DNA from: Larsenimonas salina
GTDB lineage: Bacteria > Pseudomonadota > Gammaproteobacteria > Pseudomonadales > Halomonadaceae
Reading direction: 5' to 3'
DNA: 64,000 nt
Assembly: GCF_023736155.1 (NCBI RefSeq)
Contig: NZ_JAMLJJ010000002.1
Span: forward strand, 124,001 to 188,000
Positions within the stretch are counted from its first letter, which is position 1, and each line of letters opens with the position of its first letter. This document shows, one piece after another, positions 53,919 through 63,594 of the stretch. A program made the position numbers and the translations under genes. The notes beneath the pieces were generated by a model. The model was not told the origin of the DNA. It ran no database searches and saw only the letters and a list, made by a program, of their open reading frames with translations.

Positions 53919-55235
53919 ATGAAATGGGCATTGATCGTCACGAGTGCCGGGCTGATTGGCTCGGCAATGGCAGGCAGCGCACTGGCGGATACCACAATCA
54001 CGGTCGCCACCGTCAATAACCCCGATATGGTAACCCTTCAGAAAATGGCGGGTACGTTTGAAAAGGCCAATCCTGGCGTCCATGTCAACTTCGTGACGCT
54101 GCCTGAAAACGAGCTGCGACAGAAGATCACCACTGACATCGCAAGCGGTGGCGGCCAGTATGACGTCATTACCGTCAGTAACTATGAAACGCCAATCTGG
54201 GCCAAGAACGAATGGCTTCGCCCGATGGACGATCTGCCGGATGCCTACAACGTCGATGATTTGGAGCCTACGGTTCGAAAGGGCTTGTCCGTCGATGGCA
54301 CCCTCTATGCGCTGCCGTTCTACGCCGAATCGTCGATGACCTATTATCGCAAGGATCTGTTCAAAAAGGCAGGGCTCGACATGCCCGAGCGCCCGACCTG
54401 GTCTCAGATCGAGGATTATGCCGCCAAGCTCACGGACGCCTCCAACGGCACCTACGGCATCTGTCTGCGCGGGCTTCCCGGCTGGGGGCAGAACATGGCC
54501 CTGTTCGGCACCATGGTCAACGGCTTTGGTGGGCGCTGGTTCGATCAGGACTGGAACGCACAGTTGACCACACCGGCCTGGAAGAACGCCGCAGAGACCT
54601 ACAAGACGCTAGTCACGAAGTATGGCCCGCCGGGCGTGACCTCCAACGGGTTTACCGAATCGGAAACCATGTTCTCCAACGGTCAGTGCGCGATGTGGGT
54701 GGATTCGACGGTCGCTGCAAGCTACGTCTCCGACCCCAAGGTCTCGAACGTCGCCGAAAGCGTTGGCTTCGCTCAGGCGCCCTATCAGGAAACCACCAAC
54801 GGCACCAACTGGCTTTACGCCTGGGCGTTGGCCGTGCCCAAGTCTGCCGCCCATCCTGATGCTGCTCAGAAATTCGTGAGCTGGGCAACCTCTGAAGACT
54901 ACATCCAGGACGTCGCCGATGAAAAAGGCTGGCTTGGCGTTCCTCCCGGTACCCGCAAGTCAACCTACGAAAGCGCGGACTATCAAAAGGTCGCGCCGTT
55001 CTCGAGCTTCGTGCAAAAAGCGATTGAAACTGCAGATACCTCCAACCCCACAGCGGATCCGGTGCCCTATACCGGCATCCAGTTCATCAGTATTCCCCAG
55101 TTCCAGGCCATCGGCACGCGGGTCGGTCAGCTTCTTGCTGGCATTGCCTCCGGTCAGATGAGTGTGGATCAGGGCCTTGAACAGGCCCAGCAGTTCACCA
55201 CACGCATCATGGAGCGCTCTGGCTACACCAAGTAG
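53919..55235 (+). CDS. Sugar-alcohol ABC transporter, periplasmic binding protein (mannitol/sorbitol type)
   Basis: 438-residue extracellular solute-binding protein of family 1. The Sec signal peptide is cut near SALA-DT (about 23). The mature protein begins TITVATVNNPDMVTLQKMAGTFEKANPGVHVNFV. YALPFYAESSMTYYRKDLFKKAGL is typical of the sorbitol/mannitol-binding MtlE/SmoE group. It captures polyol in the periplasm for the two permeases that follow. AAGGAGA lies ahead of ATG 53919. A 12-bp hairpin after its stop probably keeps its mRNA more abundant than the permease mRNA. Confidence 0.92.
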   Translation: MKWALIVTSAGLIGSAMAGSALADTTITVATVNNPDMVTLQKMAGTFEKANPGVHVNFVTLPENELRQKITTDIASGGGQYDVITVSNYETPIWAKNEWLRPMDDLPDAYNVDDLEPTVRKGLSVDGTLYALPFYAESSMTYYRKDLFKKAGLDMPERPTWSQIEDYAAKLTDASNGTYGICLRGLPGWGQNMALFGTMVNGFGGRWFDQDWNAQLTTPAWKNAAETYKTLVTKYGPPGVTSNGFTESETMFSNGQCAMWVDSTVAASYVSDPKVSNVAESVGFAQAPYQETTNGTNWLYAWALAVPKSAAHPDAAQKFVSWATSEDYIQDVADEKGWLGVPPGTRKSTYESADYQKVAPFSSFVQKAIETADTSNPTADPVPYTGIQFISIPQFQAIGTRVGQLLAGIASGQMSVDQGLEQAQQFTTRIMERSGYTK

Positions 55236-55246
55236 TCCGAATGCTT

Positions 55247-55273
55247 AGGTCCCGGCGGCGACCGTTGGGGCCT
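55247..55273 (+). other. Intercistronic hairpin after the binding-protein gene
   Basis: Stem 55247-55258 with 55262-55273 (12 bp including three G-T pairs, loop CGA), followed by only three T. Such hairpins between binding-protein and permease genes usually lower downstream expression or protect the upstream message. Confidence 0.5.
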
Positions 55274-55322
55274 TTCATGAACTCACTCGATCGCGATGTG
55301 CGCTTTGGAGGCGCAGCAACTC

Positions 55323-56252
55323 ATGAGTAATGATGCAGTGGCGAACGCCGGCGACACCGCCTCGCACCAGGGGGCCAAGCGCCATGGCCCGCCCGTCAAG
55401 CGCCTGATGGCGCCCGCCGTGCTCTTTTTGATGGTGTGGATGATCGTGCCGCTGGCAATGACCGTCTACTACGCGTTTGAAAACTACAATTTGATGATGC
55501 CGACCATGCGCGGGTTCGCAGGGCTTGGCAACTTCGAGATCCTTTTGACCGATGGCACCTTTTGGGCCGCTCTCGGCCACACGCTGACGCTGGTCATGGC
55601 GTGTCTGGCCATCACGGTCTCGCTCGGACTGGTACTGGCGCTTCTATTCAACAAGACCTTTCTCGGCCGCGGCGTTGCCCGCACGCTTGCGATCTCGCCG
55701 TTTTTTGTCATGCCGGTGGTGACCGGGCTCTTGTTCAAGAACATGCTGCTGCACCCGGTCTATGGCATCGTCTCCTGGGCGATGCGCACGCTTGGCTTCG
55801 AGCCCATTGACTGGTTCGCTCACTACCCGATGTTCTCGGTGATTTTGATGATTTCCTGGGAGTGGACGCCGTTCGCGCTCCTGATTCTTCTGACCGGGTT
55901 GCAGTCGCTGCCGGAAGACCAGATCGAGGCGGTGCGCCTCGACGGCGCGAGCCGCCTGCAGGAGTTTCGTCACATCGTGATTCCACACCTGGGTCAGGTG
56001 CTGTACGTGGTCGTCATGCTCGAGAGCATCTTCTTTTTGACCTCGTTCGCTGAAATCTACGCCACCACCAGTGGCGGCCCGGGCACCGCGACCACCAATC
56101 TGCCGTACTACATCTATCAGAACGCGTTCTTCCAGTACGACATTGGGCTTTCATCGGCGGCAGCCATCGCCGCGGTCATTCTGGCCAATATCTTCGCGTT
56201 CTTTTTGATTCGATTTGTGGCAGGCAACCTCAACGCCGGAGGGCAGCGCTGA
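55323..56252 (+). CDS. Sugar-alcohol ABC transporter permease 1
   Basis: 309-residue inner-membrane permease of the MalF type, with six spans starting at about residue 32 (APAVLFLMVWMIVPLAMTVYYAF). The EAA loop that docks the ATPase reads EAVRLDGASRLQEFRHIVIPHLG. Start at ATG 55323, with GGAGG 11 bp upstream; an ATG at 55296 has no ribosome site. It ends TGATG, sharing a base with the second permease. Confidence 0.93.
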   Translation: MSNDAVANAGDTASHQGAKRHGPPVKRLMAPAVLFLMVWMIVPLAMTVYYAFENYNLMMPTMRGFAGLGNFEILLTDGTFWAALGHTLTLVMACLAITVSLGLVLALLFNKTFLGRGVARTLAISPFFVMPVVTGLLFKNMLLHPVYGIVSWAMRTLGFEPIDWFAHYPMFSVILMISWEWTPFALLILLTGLQSLPEDQIEAVRLDGASRLQEFRHIVIPHLGQVLYVVVMLESIFFLTSFAEIYATTSGGPGTATTNLPYYIYQNAFFQYDIGLSSAAAIAAVILANIFAFFLIRFVAGNLNAGGQR

Positions 56253-57070
56253 TGGAACAGAAATCCTCACTCGGGCTTGCCGTCATAGGCTGGCTGGTCG
56301 CGATCGTGATGTTCTTCCCGATCCTCTGGATGGTGCTTACCGCGCTCAAGACCGAGCAGTCGGCCTTTTCGATGGTGCCGGAATTCGTGTTCACACCCAC
56401 GCTTGAAAGCTTCAAGACCGCGCTTTCACAAAACGCCGGTTACTGGCACTACGCCTTTAACTCGCTCTTCACCTCGGTGATGTCGACGTTGATCGGGCTG
56501 GCGCTTGCGATCCCGGCGGCGTATGCGATGGCGTTCTATCCCTCCAAGCGCACCGATTTCACACTGGTGTGGATGGTCTCGACCAAGTTTATCCCGGCGG
56601 TCGGCGTCTTGATTCCGATCTTTCTGGTCTACAAGACGCTCGGGCTGATCGACAACAACTGGGGGTTGATTGCGCTGTTCGTCGGGATGAACCTCCCGAT
56701 CATGGTGTGGATGGTGTACTCCTACTTCAAGGATGTACCCAAGGACATCGTCGAGGCCGCCGAGATCGATGGCGCCAGCACGCTTGCGACCATGTTTCGC
56801 GTCATTCTGCCACTGGCGTTGCCGGGGCTTGCCTCCACCGGGCTTCTGGCCCTGATTCTTGCCTGGAACGAGTCGTTCTGGAGTCTGACGATGGCCGACC
56901 ACAACGCAGCCACACTTGCGGCCTTCATCGCCTCGTTCAAAAGCGCCGAGGGGCTTTTCTGGGCCAAGATGTCCGCCGCCTCGGTCATGACGGTTGCGCC
57001 GATCATCGTGCTGGGCTGGTTCGCCCAGAAGCAGATGGTTCGCGGCCTGACGTTCGGCGCCGTCAAATAG
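56252..57070 (+). CDS. Sugar-alcohol ABC transporter permease 2
   Basis: 272-residue MalG-type permease. The first span is at about 10-30 (LAVIGWLVAIVMFFPILWMVL), and five more follow. The EAA loop EAAEIDGASTLATMFRVILPLALPG is the ATPase docking site. It partners permease 1, with which its start overlaps by one base. The substrate is inferred from the binding protein and the dehydrogenase. Confidence 0.94.
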   Translation: MEQKSSLGLAVIGWLVAIVMFFPILWMVLTALKTEQSAFSMVPEFVFTPTLESFKTALSQNAGYWHYAFNSLFTSVMSTLIGLALAIPAAYAMAFYPSKRTDFTLVWMVSTKFIPAVGVLIPIFLVYKTLGLIDNNWGLIALFVGMNLPIMVWMVYSYFKDVPKDIVEAAEIDGASTLATMFRVILPLALPGLASTGLLALILAWNESFWSLTMADHNAATLAAFIASFKSAEGLFWAKMSAASVMTVAPIIVLGWFAQKQMVRGLTFGAVK

Positions 57071-57126
57071 CGCTCACGCACACTGAATAACGGGCGGCGT
57101 CGCCCACTGGATCAAGGAGAGTCGAA

Positions 57127-58257
57127 ATGGCGGTCGTGGAACTCAAGGGCGTGGCCAAGAACTATGGTGGTGCCCACAAAAACGCGAAGGCGGCCAACGC
57201 GGTCGAAAATTTCAATCTAACCACCCGTGACGGGGAATTCATCGTACTGGTCGGGCCGTCCGGGTGTGGTAAATCCACCACCATGCGAATGATTGCGGGG
57301 CTCGAGGCCAACACCGACGGCGAGATTCGTATCGATGGGCGCGACGTCAGTCAGGTGGCCGCGCGGGACCGTGACATCGCGATGGTGTTTCAAAGCTACG
57401 CGCTGTACCCGCACATGACGGTCTACGACAACATGGCGTTCGCGCTCAGTCTCAAGAAGGTGCCGAAACCGGAGATCGAGCAGCGTGTGAACGACGCCGC
57501 CAGCATCCTCGACATCACGCATCTTCTGGATCGAAAGCCGCGGGCGCTGTCCGGCGGCCAGCGTCAGCGCGTGGCGCTGGGCCGGGCGATCGTGCGTGAC
57601 CCGCAGGTGTTTCTGATGGATGAGCCGCTGTCGAACCTCGATGCAATGCTCCGGGTCGATATGCGCGCCGAGATCATCAAGCTGCACCGAAAGCTCGGGG
57701 TGACCACGTTTTATGTGACCCACGATCAGACCGAAGCGATGACGATGGGCGAGCGAATCGTCGTCATGCGTGATGGTCACATTCAGCAGATCGACACCCC
57801 GAACGCGCTGTATCACGCCCCGAACAACGTCTTCGTGGCAGGCTTTATCGGTACGCCCTCAATGAACTTCCTGAAGATGACACTGGGCGGTGACGGCAAG
57901 ACCCTCACCGGCCAGACCGCCCGCATGGTGGCCTCCTCCGAGCGTCAGTCGATCGAGGCGCATAAGGGCCGTGACCTGATGGTCGGTGTGCGCCCGGAGC
58001 ATCTGGTCCTCACCACCGACGAGGCGGCCGCCAACTTGATCAAGGGGGAAATCGACGTGGTCGAGCCGCTTGGGTCGGTCACCATGGTGCAGCTCGAGGT
58101 CGATGGACACCGCATCACGGCGCAGCTCGAGGGCGACACCTCGGTTCGAATGGGGGATGCGATCATGCTGACCTGCGACAGCGCCCGGCTGCACCTGTTC
58201 GATGCTGAGACCGAGCAGGCGCTGCCCCGCCATGAACACCGCACAGAGACGGCCTGA
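57127..58257 (+). CDS. Sugar-alcohol ABC transporter ATP-binding protein (MalK/SmoK/MtlK type)
   Basis: 376-residue ATPase powering the transporter. Walker A GPSGCGKST (43-51), Q-loop VFQSYALYPHMTVYDNMAF, signature LSGGQ (141-145), Walker B VFLMDEPLSNLD and the switch His in THDQTEA are all present. A C-terminal TOBE/OB domain (about 240-376) follows, as in MalK. Just before Walker A there is a small insertion rich in Ala, Asn and Lys (GGAHKNAKAAN). AAGGAGA precedes the ATG. Confidence 0.94.
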   Translation: MAVVELKGVAKNYGGAHKNAKAANAVENFNLTTRDGEFIVLVGPSGCGKSTTMRMIAGLEANTDGEIRIDGRDVSQVAARDRDIAMVFQSYALYPHMTVYDNMAFALSLKKVPKPEIEQRVNDAASILDITHLLDRKPRALSGGQRQRVALGRAIVRDPQVFLMDEPLSNLDAMLRVDMRAEIIKLHRKLGVTTFYVTHDQTEAMTMGERIVVMRDGHIQQIDTPNALYHAPNNVFVAGFIGTPSMNFLKMTLGGDGKTLTGQTARMVASSERQSIEAHKGRDLMVGVRPEHLVLTTDEAAANLIKGEIDVVEPLGSVTMVQLEVDGHRITAQLEGDTSVRMGDAIMLTCDSARLHLFDAETEQALPRHEHRTETA

Positions 58258-58295
58258 GCGCCTTTATTTTCAAACGACGGCCACGGAGTCCGATC

Positions 58296-59768
58296 ATGCC
58301 CACGCTTTCCAACGAGCACCTCGCAGCGCTTGAAAACGTTGCTCGCCCGACCTATGACCGCAGTCAGGTCTCGGTCGGCATCATGCACTTCGGGGTCGGT
58401 GGCTTTCACCGCGCCCACCAGGCCATGTACCTGGATCAACTGATGAACGAGGGCCGCGCGCTCGACTGGGGCATTTGCGGCGTTGGCGTCATGCCGGGCG
58501 ACACCCGCATGCAGGAGGCGCTCGAGGCCCAGGACGGGCTGTACACGCTGGTGGTCAAGCACCCCGACGGCAACTATGACGCCCGGGTGATCGGCTCGAT
58601 CGTCGATTACATGTACGCACCGAGCGATCCCGAAGCGGTGATCGAGCGCATGGCAAGCGAAGCCATTCGTATCGTGTCGCTGACAGTGACCGAAGGCGGC
58701 TACAACCTGCATCACGTGACCGGCGAGTTCAATACGGCTGCCCCGGACATACAGCACGACCTCGAGCCCGGTGCCACGCCCAAGACCACCTTTGGCCTGG
58801 TGTGCGAGGCGTTAAGGCGGCGCCTGGAGCGGGGCCTTGCGCCCTTTACCGTGATGTCGTGTGACAACATCCAGGGCAACGGCGATGTGGCGCGCACGAT
58901 ATTCACGGCGTTTGCCGAGCTCAAGGCGCCGGAGGTAGCGCGCTGGATGAAAGAGACCGTGTGCTTCCCCAACTCGATGGTCGATCGCATCACACCGGTT
59001 ACCACCGATGAGGACCGTCAGGCGCTTGAACAGCGTTTTGGCATTACTGATCGCTGGCCGGTGGTGTGCGAGCCGTTCACGCAATGGGTGCTCGAGGACC
59101 ACTTTAACCAAGGCCGCCCGCCGTTCGACGCGGTCGGGGTGCAGGTCGTCGATAACGTCATGCCGTACGAGCTGATGAAGCTGCGTCTTTTGAACGCAAG
59201 CCATCAGGCACTGACCTACTTCGGTTATCTGGCGGGTTACCGCTACGCCCACGAGGTTTGCCAAGACCCGCTCTTCGTCGAGTTCCTGCTCGATTACATG
59301 AACGAGGAAGCCACGCCGACGCTGTCGCCGGTGCCGGGGGTGGATCTCGAGGCTTACAAGCACACGTTGATCGAGCGTTTCGCCAACCCCGAAATTCGCG
59401 ACACCCTGGCGCGACTCTGCGCCGAGAGTTCGGATCGAATCCCCAAGTGGCTGTTGCCGGTCGTGCGCGAACAGCTCGAGCGTGACGGCGATATCGCGCG
59501 CTCGGCGGCAGTCGTTGCGAGCTGGGCCCGCTACGCCGAAGGCGTCGATGAAGACGGCGCGCCGATCGATATCGTCGATCGGCTGAAAGACGACCTGATG
59601 GCCAGCGCCGCGAAAAACCGGGACGACGCGCTGTCGTTTCTCAGAAATCGCGACGTGTTCGGCGATCTGATCGATGAGCCGCGCTTTGTCGAGGCCTACC
59701 TCTGGGCGCTCGAGCGTCTGCATACCGGCGGTGCACGGGCGACGCTCGACGCACTCCAGAAACGCTAG
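58296..59768 (+). CDS. mtlD: Mannitol 2-dehydrogenase (polyol-specific long-chain dehydrogenase)
   Basis: Oxidises mannitol to fructose and/or arabitol to xylulose with NAD+. The 490 residues fit the secondary-alcohol PSLDR family (P. fluorescens enzyme 493). GVGGFHRAHQAMYLDQL is the cofactor-binding start. The catalytic block KLRLLNASHQ places Lys295, Asn300 and His303, the same numbers I recall for the P. fluorescens enzyme. It has no zinc site. Substrate preference among mannitol, sorbitol and arabitol cannot be read by eye. It lies 38 bp after the ATPase and 14 bp before xylulokinase. Confidence 0.92.
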   Translation: MPTLSNEHLAALENVARPTYDRSQVSVGIMHFGVGGFHRAHQAMYLDQLMNEGRALDWGICGVGVMPGDTRMQEALEAQDGLYTLVVKHPDGNYDARVIGSIVDYMYAPSDPEAVIERMASEAIRIVSLTVTEGGYNLHHVTGEFNTAAPDIQHDLEPGATPKTTFGLVCEALRRRLERGLAPFTVMSCDNIQGNGDVARTIFTAFAELKAPEVARWMKETVCFPNSMVDRITPVTTDEDRQALEQRFGITDRWPVVCEPFTQWVLEDHFNQGRPPFDAVGVQVVDNVMPYELMKLRLLNASHQALTYFGYLAGYRYAHEVCQDPLFVEFLLDYMNEEATPTLSPVPGVDLEAYKHTLIERFANPEIRDTLARLCAESSDRIPKWLLPVVREQLERDGDIARSAAVVASWARYAEGVDEDGAPIDIVDRLKDDLMASAAKNRDDALSFLRNRDVFGDLIDEPRFVEAYLWALERLHTGGARATLDALQKR

Positions 59769-59782
59769 GCCGGGGAGGCAGC

Positions 59783-61273
59783 ATGTATCTTGGCGTGGAT
59801 TGCGGCACACAAAGCACCAAAGTCGTGGTGTTCGACCCGGATGCCGGGCGCGTGATCGGCGAGGGCCGAGGTGCCCACCGCTTGATCAGCGAGGCGAATG
59901 GCCGTCGCGAGCAGGATCCGGCCTGGTGGGTCGAGGCGTTCGAGCATGCGCTTGCCCAAGCGCTCTCAAGCGCCAACATCGACGGCCGGGCGATTCGTGC
60001 CATGGGCGTCTCGGGCCAGCAGCACGGCATGGTCGCGCTCGATAAGGCGGGCGTGCCGGTCTATCCCGCCAAGCTCTGGAACGATACCGAGGCCTACCGG
60101 GAATGCGAGGCGCTGATCGAGCAGTTGGGCGGGGAGCAGGGGTGTCTCGACCGGCTGGGCATCATCCCCCAGCCGGGCTACACCGCGCCGAAGCTTGCCT
60201 GGCTCAGGGCGCACCACCCCGACGCCTACCGGCGCATCGACTGTGTGCTGCTGCCCCACGATTATCTTAATTTCTACCTGACCGGCGAGCGCACCGCCGA
60301 ATTCGGTGACGCCTCGGGCACCGGCTACTTCGATACCCGAACGCGTGAGTGGGCAACGGACGTGTTCGAGCGCCTCGCCCCGGAGCTTGATGCCGGTCAC
60401 GTGCTGCCGCGGCTGATTGAGGCGTGCTCGCCGGTGGGGCGTCTGCGTCCGGACCTTGCCGCGCGGCTCGGGCTCGAGCCGTCGGTGCTGGTTTCAAGCG
60501 GAGGCGGCGACAACATGATGGGCGCCATCGGTACGGGCAACATCACCCCCGGCGCGCTCACCATGAGCCTGGGCACCTCCGGCACTGTCTATGGCTGCTC
60601 GGACGCCCCCGTGATTACCGACAACGGTCTGGCGGCCAATTTCTGTTCGAGCCACGGCAACTGGCTGCCGCTGATCTGCACCATGAACGTGACCTCGGCC
60701 ACCGAGCAGGTGCGCGCGCTTCTAGGGTGCTCGCTCGAGGACTTCGGCGCGGCGCTCGAGCGCAGCCCGATCGGCGCGCAGGGCGTACAGGTACTGCCGT
60801 TTTTCAACGGCGAGCGCGTGCCACGTCTGCCGGACGCCACCGCAAGTTTTCTCGGGCTCTCATCAAACAACACCACCGGTGACAACCTGTGCCGGGCGGT
60901 GATGGAAGGCGCGACTTTCGGGCTTCGCTATGGGCTTGACCTGCTCTCGGCGCAGGGGCTTAAGCCCAGCGAGATTCGACTCGTCGGCGGCGGCGCGAAA
61001 AGCCCGCAGTGGCGCCAGATGGTGGCCGATGTCATGAACACGCCGGTGGTCTGCCCGCGCATCGGTGAAGCGGCCGCGTTCGGTGCGGCCCTTCAGGCGC
61101 AGTGGTGTCATCTGAACGATCAGGGAGAGCCTGTGGCGCTTTCAGACCTGTGCGTGAAGGCGGTGTCGCTTGATGAGGCGACCTCGGCGGCGCCTGTGCG
61201 TGAGCGGGTCGAGGCCTATGAGGTGGCCTATCGCCGTTATCTGGCAACACTCCGGGCGCAGGGAATGATCTAG
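59783..61273 (+). CDS. xylB: Xylulokinase
   Basis: FGGY-family kinase phosphorylating D-xylulose, the expected product of D-arabitol oxidation, for entry into the pentose phosphate pathway. The 496 residues begin MYLGVDCGTQSTKVVVFD (phosphate loop). MGVSGQQHGMVALD and NDTEAYREC are sugar-binding blocks, and RLVGGGAKSPQWRQMVADV is the FGGY-like ATP motif. GGGGAGG precedes the ATG. It is the last gene of the polyol operon; no fructokinase follows, unlike the P. fluorescens mtl operon. Confidence 0.93.
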   Translation: MYLGVDCGTQSTKVVVFDPDAGRVIGEGRGAHRLISEANGRREQDPAWWVEAFEHALAQALSSANIDGRAIRAMGVSGQQHGMVALDKAGVPVYPAKLWNDTEAYRECEALIEQLGGEQGCLDRLGIIPQPGYTAPKLAWLRAHHPDAYRRIDCVLLPHDYLNFYLTGERTAEFGDASGTGYFDTRTREWATDVFERLAPELDAGHVLPRLIEACSPVGRLRPDLAARLGLEPSVLVSSGGGDNMMGAIGTGNITPGALTMSLGTSGTVYGCSDAPVITDNGLAANFCSSHGNWLPLICTMNVTSATEQVRALLGCSLEDFGAALERSPIGAQGVQVLPFFNGERVPRLPDATASFLGLSSNNTTGDNLCRAVMEGATFGLRYGLDLLSAQGLKPSEIRLVGGGAKSPQWRQMVADVMNTPVVCPRIGEAAAFGAALQAQWCHLNDQGEPVALSDLCVKAVSLDEATSAAPVRERVEAYEVAYRRYLATLRAQGMI

Positions 61274-61378
61274 GCGCACTGGCGCGGCGCGTCTTTCGAA
61301 ACGCGATGGTTGAGGTATCATGACGCCGCCTCGGCGCTCGTCGGCGGCCTTCCTGTTACCTTCATTCGGAGTTCTACC

Positions 61379-62674
61379 ATGCCAGGGTCCTGGTTCCCTC
61401 ACTGGACGAAAGTCGGCGCCTCGGAGACAACACTTGTCGCGCCGGATGAGCGTCTATCTGCCCCGCAAACACTGATCATGGGGCTTCAGCACACCGTAGC
61501 CATGTTCGGCTCGACGGTGCTTGCGCCGCTTCTGATGGGCTTTGACCCGAACCTGGCCGTGTTCATGTCCGGCATTGGAACGCTCTTGTTCTTCGTGCTG
61601 GTGGGTGGGCGTGTGCCGAGCTATCTCGGCTCGAGCTTTGCGTTTATCGGTGTGGTGATGGCCGCCACCGGCTATGGCGGTGAGGGGCTCAATCCGAACC
61701 TGGCGGTGGCGCTTGGAGGCATCGTTGCCTGTGGCGCGCTCTACGCTTTGATCGGGGCACTGGTGATGGCGACCGGCACCGGCTGGATCGAGCGGCTGAT
61801 GCCGCCGGCGGTCACCGGGGCCGTGGTCATGATGATCGGGCTTAATCTGGCGCCCGTGGCGGTCAAGAGTGTGGCTGGTTCACCGTTTGAAAGCTGGATG
61901 GCGCTGGCCACGGTACTGTGCATCGGCGGGTCGGCGGTGCTCACCCGTGGCGTGTTGCAGCGTACTCTGATCCTGGTCGGGCTGGTGGCGGCGTATCTGG
62001 TCTATCTGGTCGCTGCCAACGGTGTCGGGCTGGGTAAACCGATTGATTTCAGTGCGGTGAGTGAGGCGCCCTGGTGGGGCATACCGCAGTTCACCGCGCC
62101 GGTGTTCGAGTGGCGGGCAATCGGGCTGATCGCCCCGGTCGCGGTCATTCTGGTGGCGGAAAACCTTGGGCACATCAAGGCCGTCGGTGCCATGACCGGG
62201 CGCAACCTGACGCCCTATACCGGCCGCGCCTTTGTCGGCGATGGCCTTGCGACCATGCTGTCCGGAAGCGTTGGCGGTACCGGTGTGACCACTTACGCCG
62301 AGAACATCGGTGTCATGGCCGTCACCCGGGTCTATTCGACGCTGATCTTCGTGGCGGCGGCGCTGATCGCGATCGTCATGGGCTTTTCGCCCAAGTTCGG
62401 CGCACTGATTCATACTATTCCAGGCCCGGTGATGGGCGGGGCATCGATCGTGGTGTTCGGGCTTATTGCGGTCGCGGGTGCGCGCATCTGGGTGCAGCAT
62501 CAGGTCGATCTGAGCGACAACGCCAATCTGATCACGATTGCCGCGATTCTGGTGCTGGGGGCGGGCAACTTCTCACTGCATCTGGGCCAGTTCACCCTCG
62601 ATGGCATCGGCACCGCCACCTTCGGCGGCATCGCGTTGCACGCGCTTTTGCGCCGTCAGCGACTGGACACCTGA
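61379..62674 (+). CDS. NCS2 nucleobase:cation symporter (uracil/pyrimidine permease type)
   Basis: 431-residue inner-membrane transporter of the nucleobase-ascorbate family, about 14 hydrophobic segments. The signature VAENLGHIKAVGAMTGRNLTPY (with the conserved Glu-Asn-x-Gly) and LAPLLMGFDPNLAVFMSGIGTLLFFVL place it near UraA/RutG. The exact base carried is not certain. ATG 61379 has CGGAG 8 bp upstream; the frame is open to 61310. It is separated from xylB by 105 bp and probably transcribed independently. Confidence 0.9.
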   Translation: MPGSWFPHWTKVGASETTLVAPDERLSAPQTLIMGLQHTVAMFGSTVLAPLLMGFDPNLAVFMSGIGTLLFFVLVGGRVPSYLGSSFAFIGVVMAATGYGGEGLNPNLAVALGGIVACGALYALIGALVMATGTGWIERLMPPAVTGAVVMMIGLNLAPVAVKSVAGSPFESWMALATVLCIGGSAVLTRGVLQRTLILVGLVAAYLVYLVAANGVGLGKPIDFSAVSEAPWWGIPQFTAPVFEWRAIGLIAPVAVILVAENLGHIKAVGAMTGRNLTPYTGRAFVGDGLATMLSGSVGGTGVTTYAENIGVMAVTRVYSTLIFVAAALIAIVMGFSPKFGALIHTIPGPVMGGASIVVFGLIAVAGARIWVQHQVDLSDNANLITIAAILVLGAGNFSLHLGQFTLDGIGTATFGGIALHALLRRQRLDT

Positions 62675-62740
62675 CCCGGCTCGGCTGTTCGGACCGTGCG
62701 TTTGGGACCACACTGAAAGAACGCACTGTCCGGAGGGCTC

Positions 62741-63439
62741 ATGATCCGTTCTGAACGCAACGCCATTCCATCGCTTTCCATTACCCGGGACGTGCTCGAG
62801 CGTGACCAGCTCCGAGCACATTTCGCGCGCCACCACCCAGAGATCGAGACGTTGGACGATACCGCGCTCACCGCCTCGATTCGCACGCTGCTTGACCATA
62901 AGCCCGTCGATACCGACACCGACGGAGTATTCCTCTTTGCCTATGGCTCTTTGATCTGGAACCCGTGCGTTGCGGTCGGCGAGCGCCGGGCGGTGCGCCT
63001 TCATGGCTATCACCGAGCCTTTTGTCTGCGTTTTGAGCACGGCCGCGGGTCGCTTGAGGCGTCAGGGTTGATGCTTGGGCTGGTCGACGGTGGTCACTGC
63101 CAGGGCATGGCGCTTGAAATCCCGGGCGATCAACTCGAGCACGAGCTTTTACTGGTCTGGCGCCGGGAAATGCTGACCGGTGCCTATGTGCCACGCTGGG
63201 TGAGTCTTGAGAGCGAGGCTGGGCTGTTCTCGGCCATCGCCTTTATCGCCAACTCAGACGATGAAAGTTTCGTGGGCGAGCTCACCGATGAGGAAACCAT
63301 CGAGATGCTGGCCCGTGGGGCGGGAACGCTTGGCACCTGCCGTGACTATCTGAGCAATACGGTCACCGACCTTCGTGCACTCGGCATCCACGATGCTCAG
63401 CTCGAGGTGTTCGCGCACGCCCTCGGTGTGACGCCGTGA
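62741..63439 (+). CDS. chaC: Glutathione-specific gamma-glutamylcyclotransferase (ChaC family)
   Basis: Cleaves glutathione to 5-oxoproline and Cys-Gly in the cytosol. The 232 residues match E. coli ChaC (231). The gamma-glutamyl-binding loop is YGSLIWNP (68-75). RLHGYHRAFCLR and the later RWVSLES and LGTCRDYLSNTV segments are typical. GGAGGG lies before ATG 62741. No clear functional link to its neighbours. Confidence 0.93.
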   Translation: MIRSERNAIPSLSITRDVLERDQLRAHFARHHPEIETLDDTALTASIRTLLDHKPVDTDTDGVFLFAYGSLIWNPCVAVGERRAVRLHGYHRAFCLRFEHGRGSLEASGLMLGLVDGGHCQGMALEIPGDQLEHELLLVWRREMLTGAYVPRWVSLESEAGLFSAIAFIANSDDESFVGELTDEETIEMLARGAGTLGTCRDYLSNTVTDLRALGIHDAQLEVFAHALGVTP

Positions 63440-63453
63440 GCGGGCCTCAGGGC

Positions 63454-63501
63454 CTGACCGGTACATCCGAAAAAATGCATAATATTTCTGCCCGTTTCGG
63501 A
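63454..63501 (+). promoter_or_regulatory. Candidate promoter and inverted repeat before the gabD-like gene
   Basis: CTGACC (63454-63459), 18 bp, CATAAT (63478-63483), with an inverted repeat TCCGAAA (63466-63472) / TTTCGGA (63495-63501) bracketing the -10. The repeat could bind a regulator. Evidence is sequence shape only. Confidence 0.3.
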
Positions 63502-63594
63502 AAAAGTGTGTGGCAACGCGCCCGCGAACGGGAAAAGTCGCGTCCATGGATGCACTAGGGTGAGTGATACACGTCATTTATCCGGAGGTGTTGC

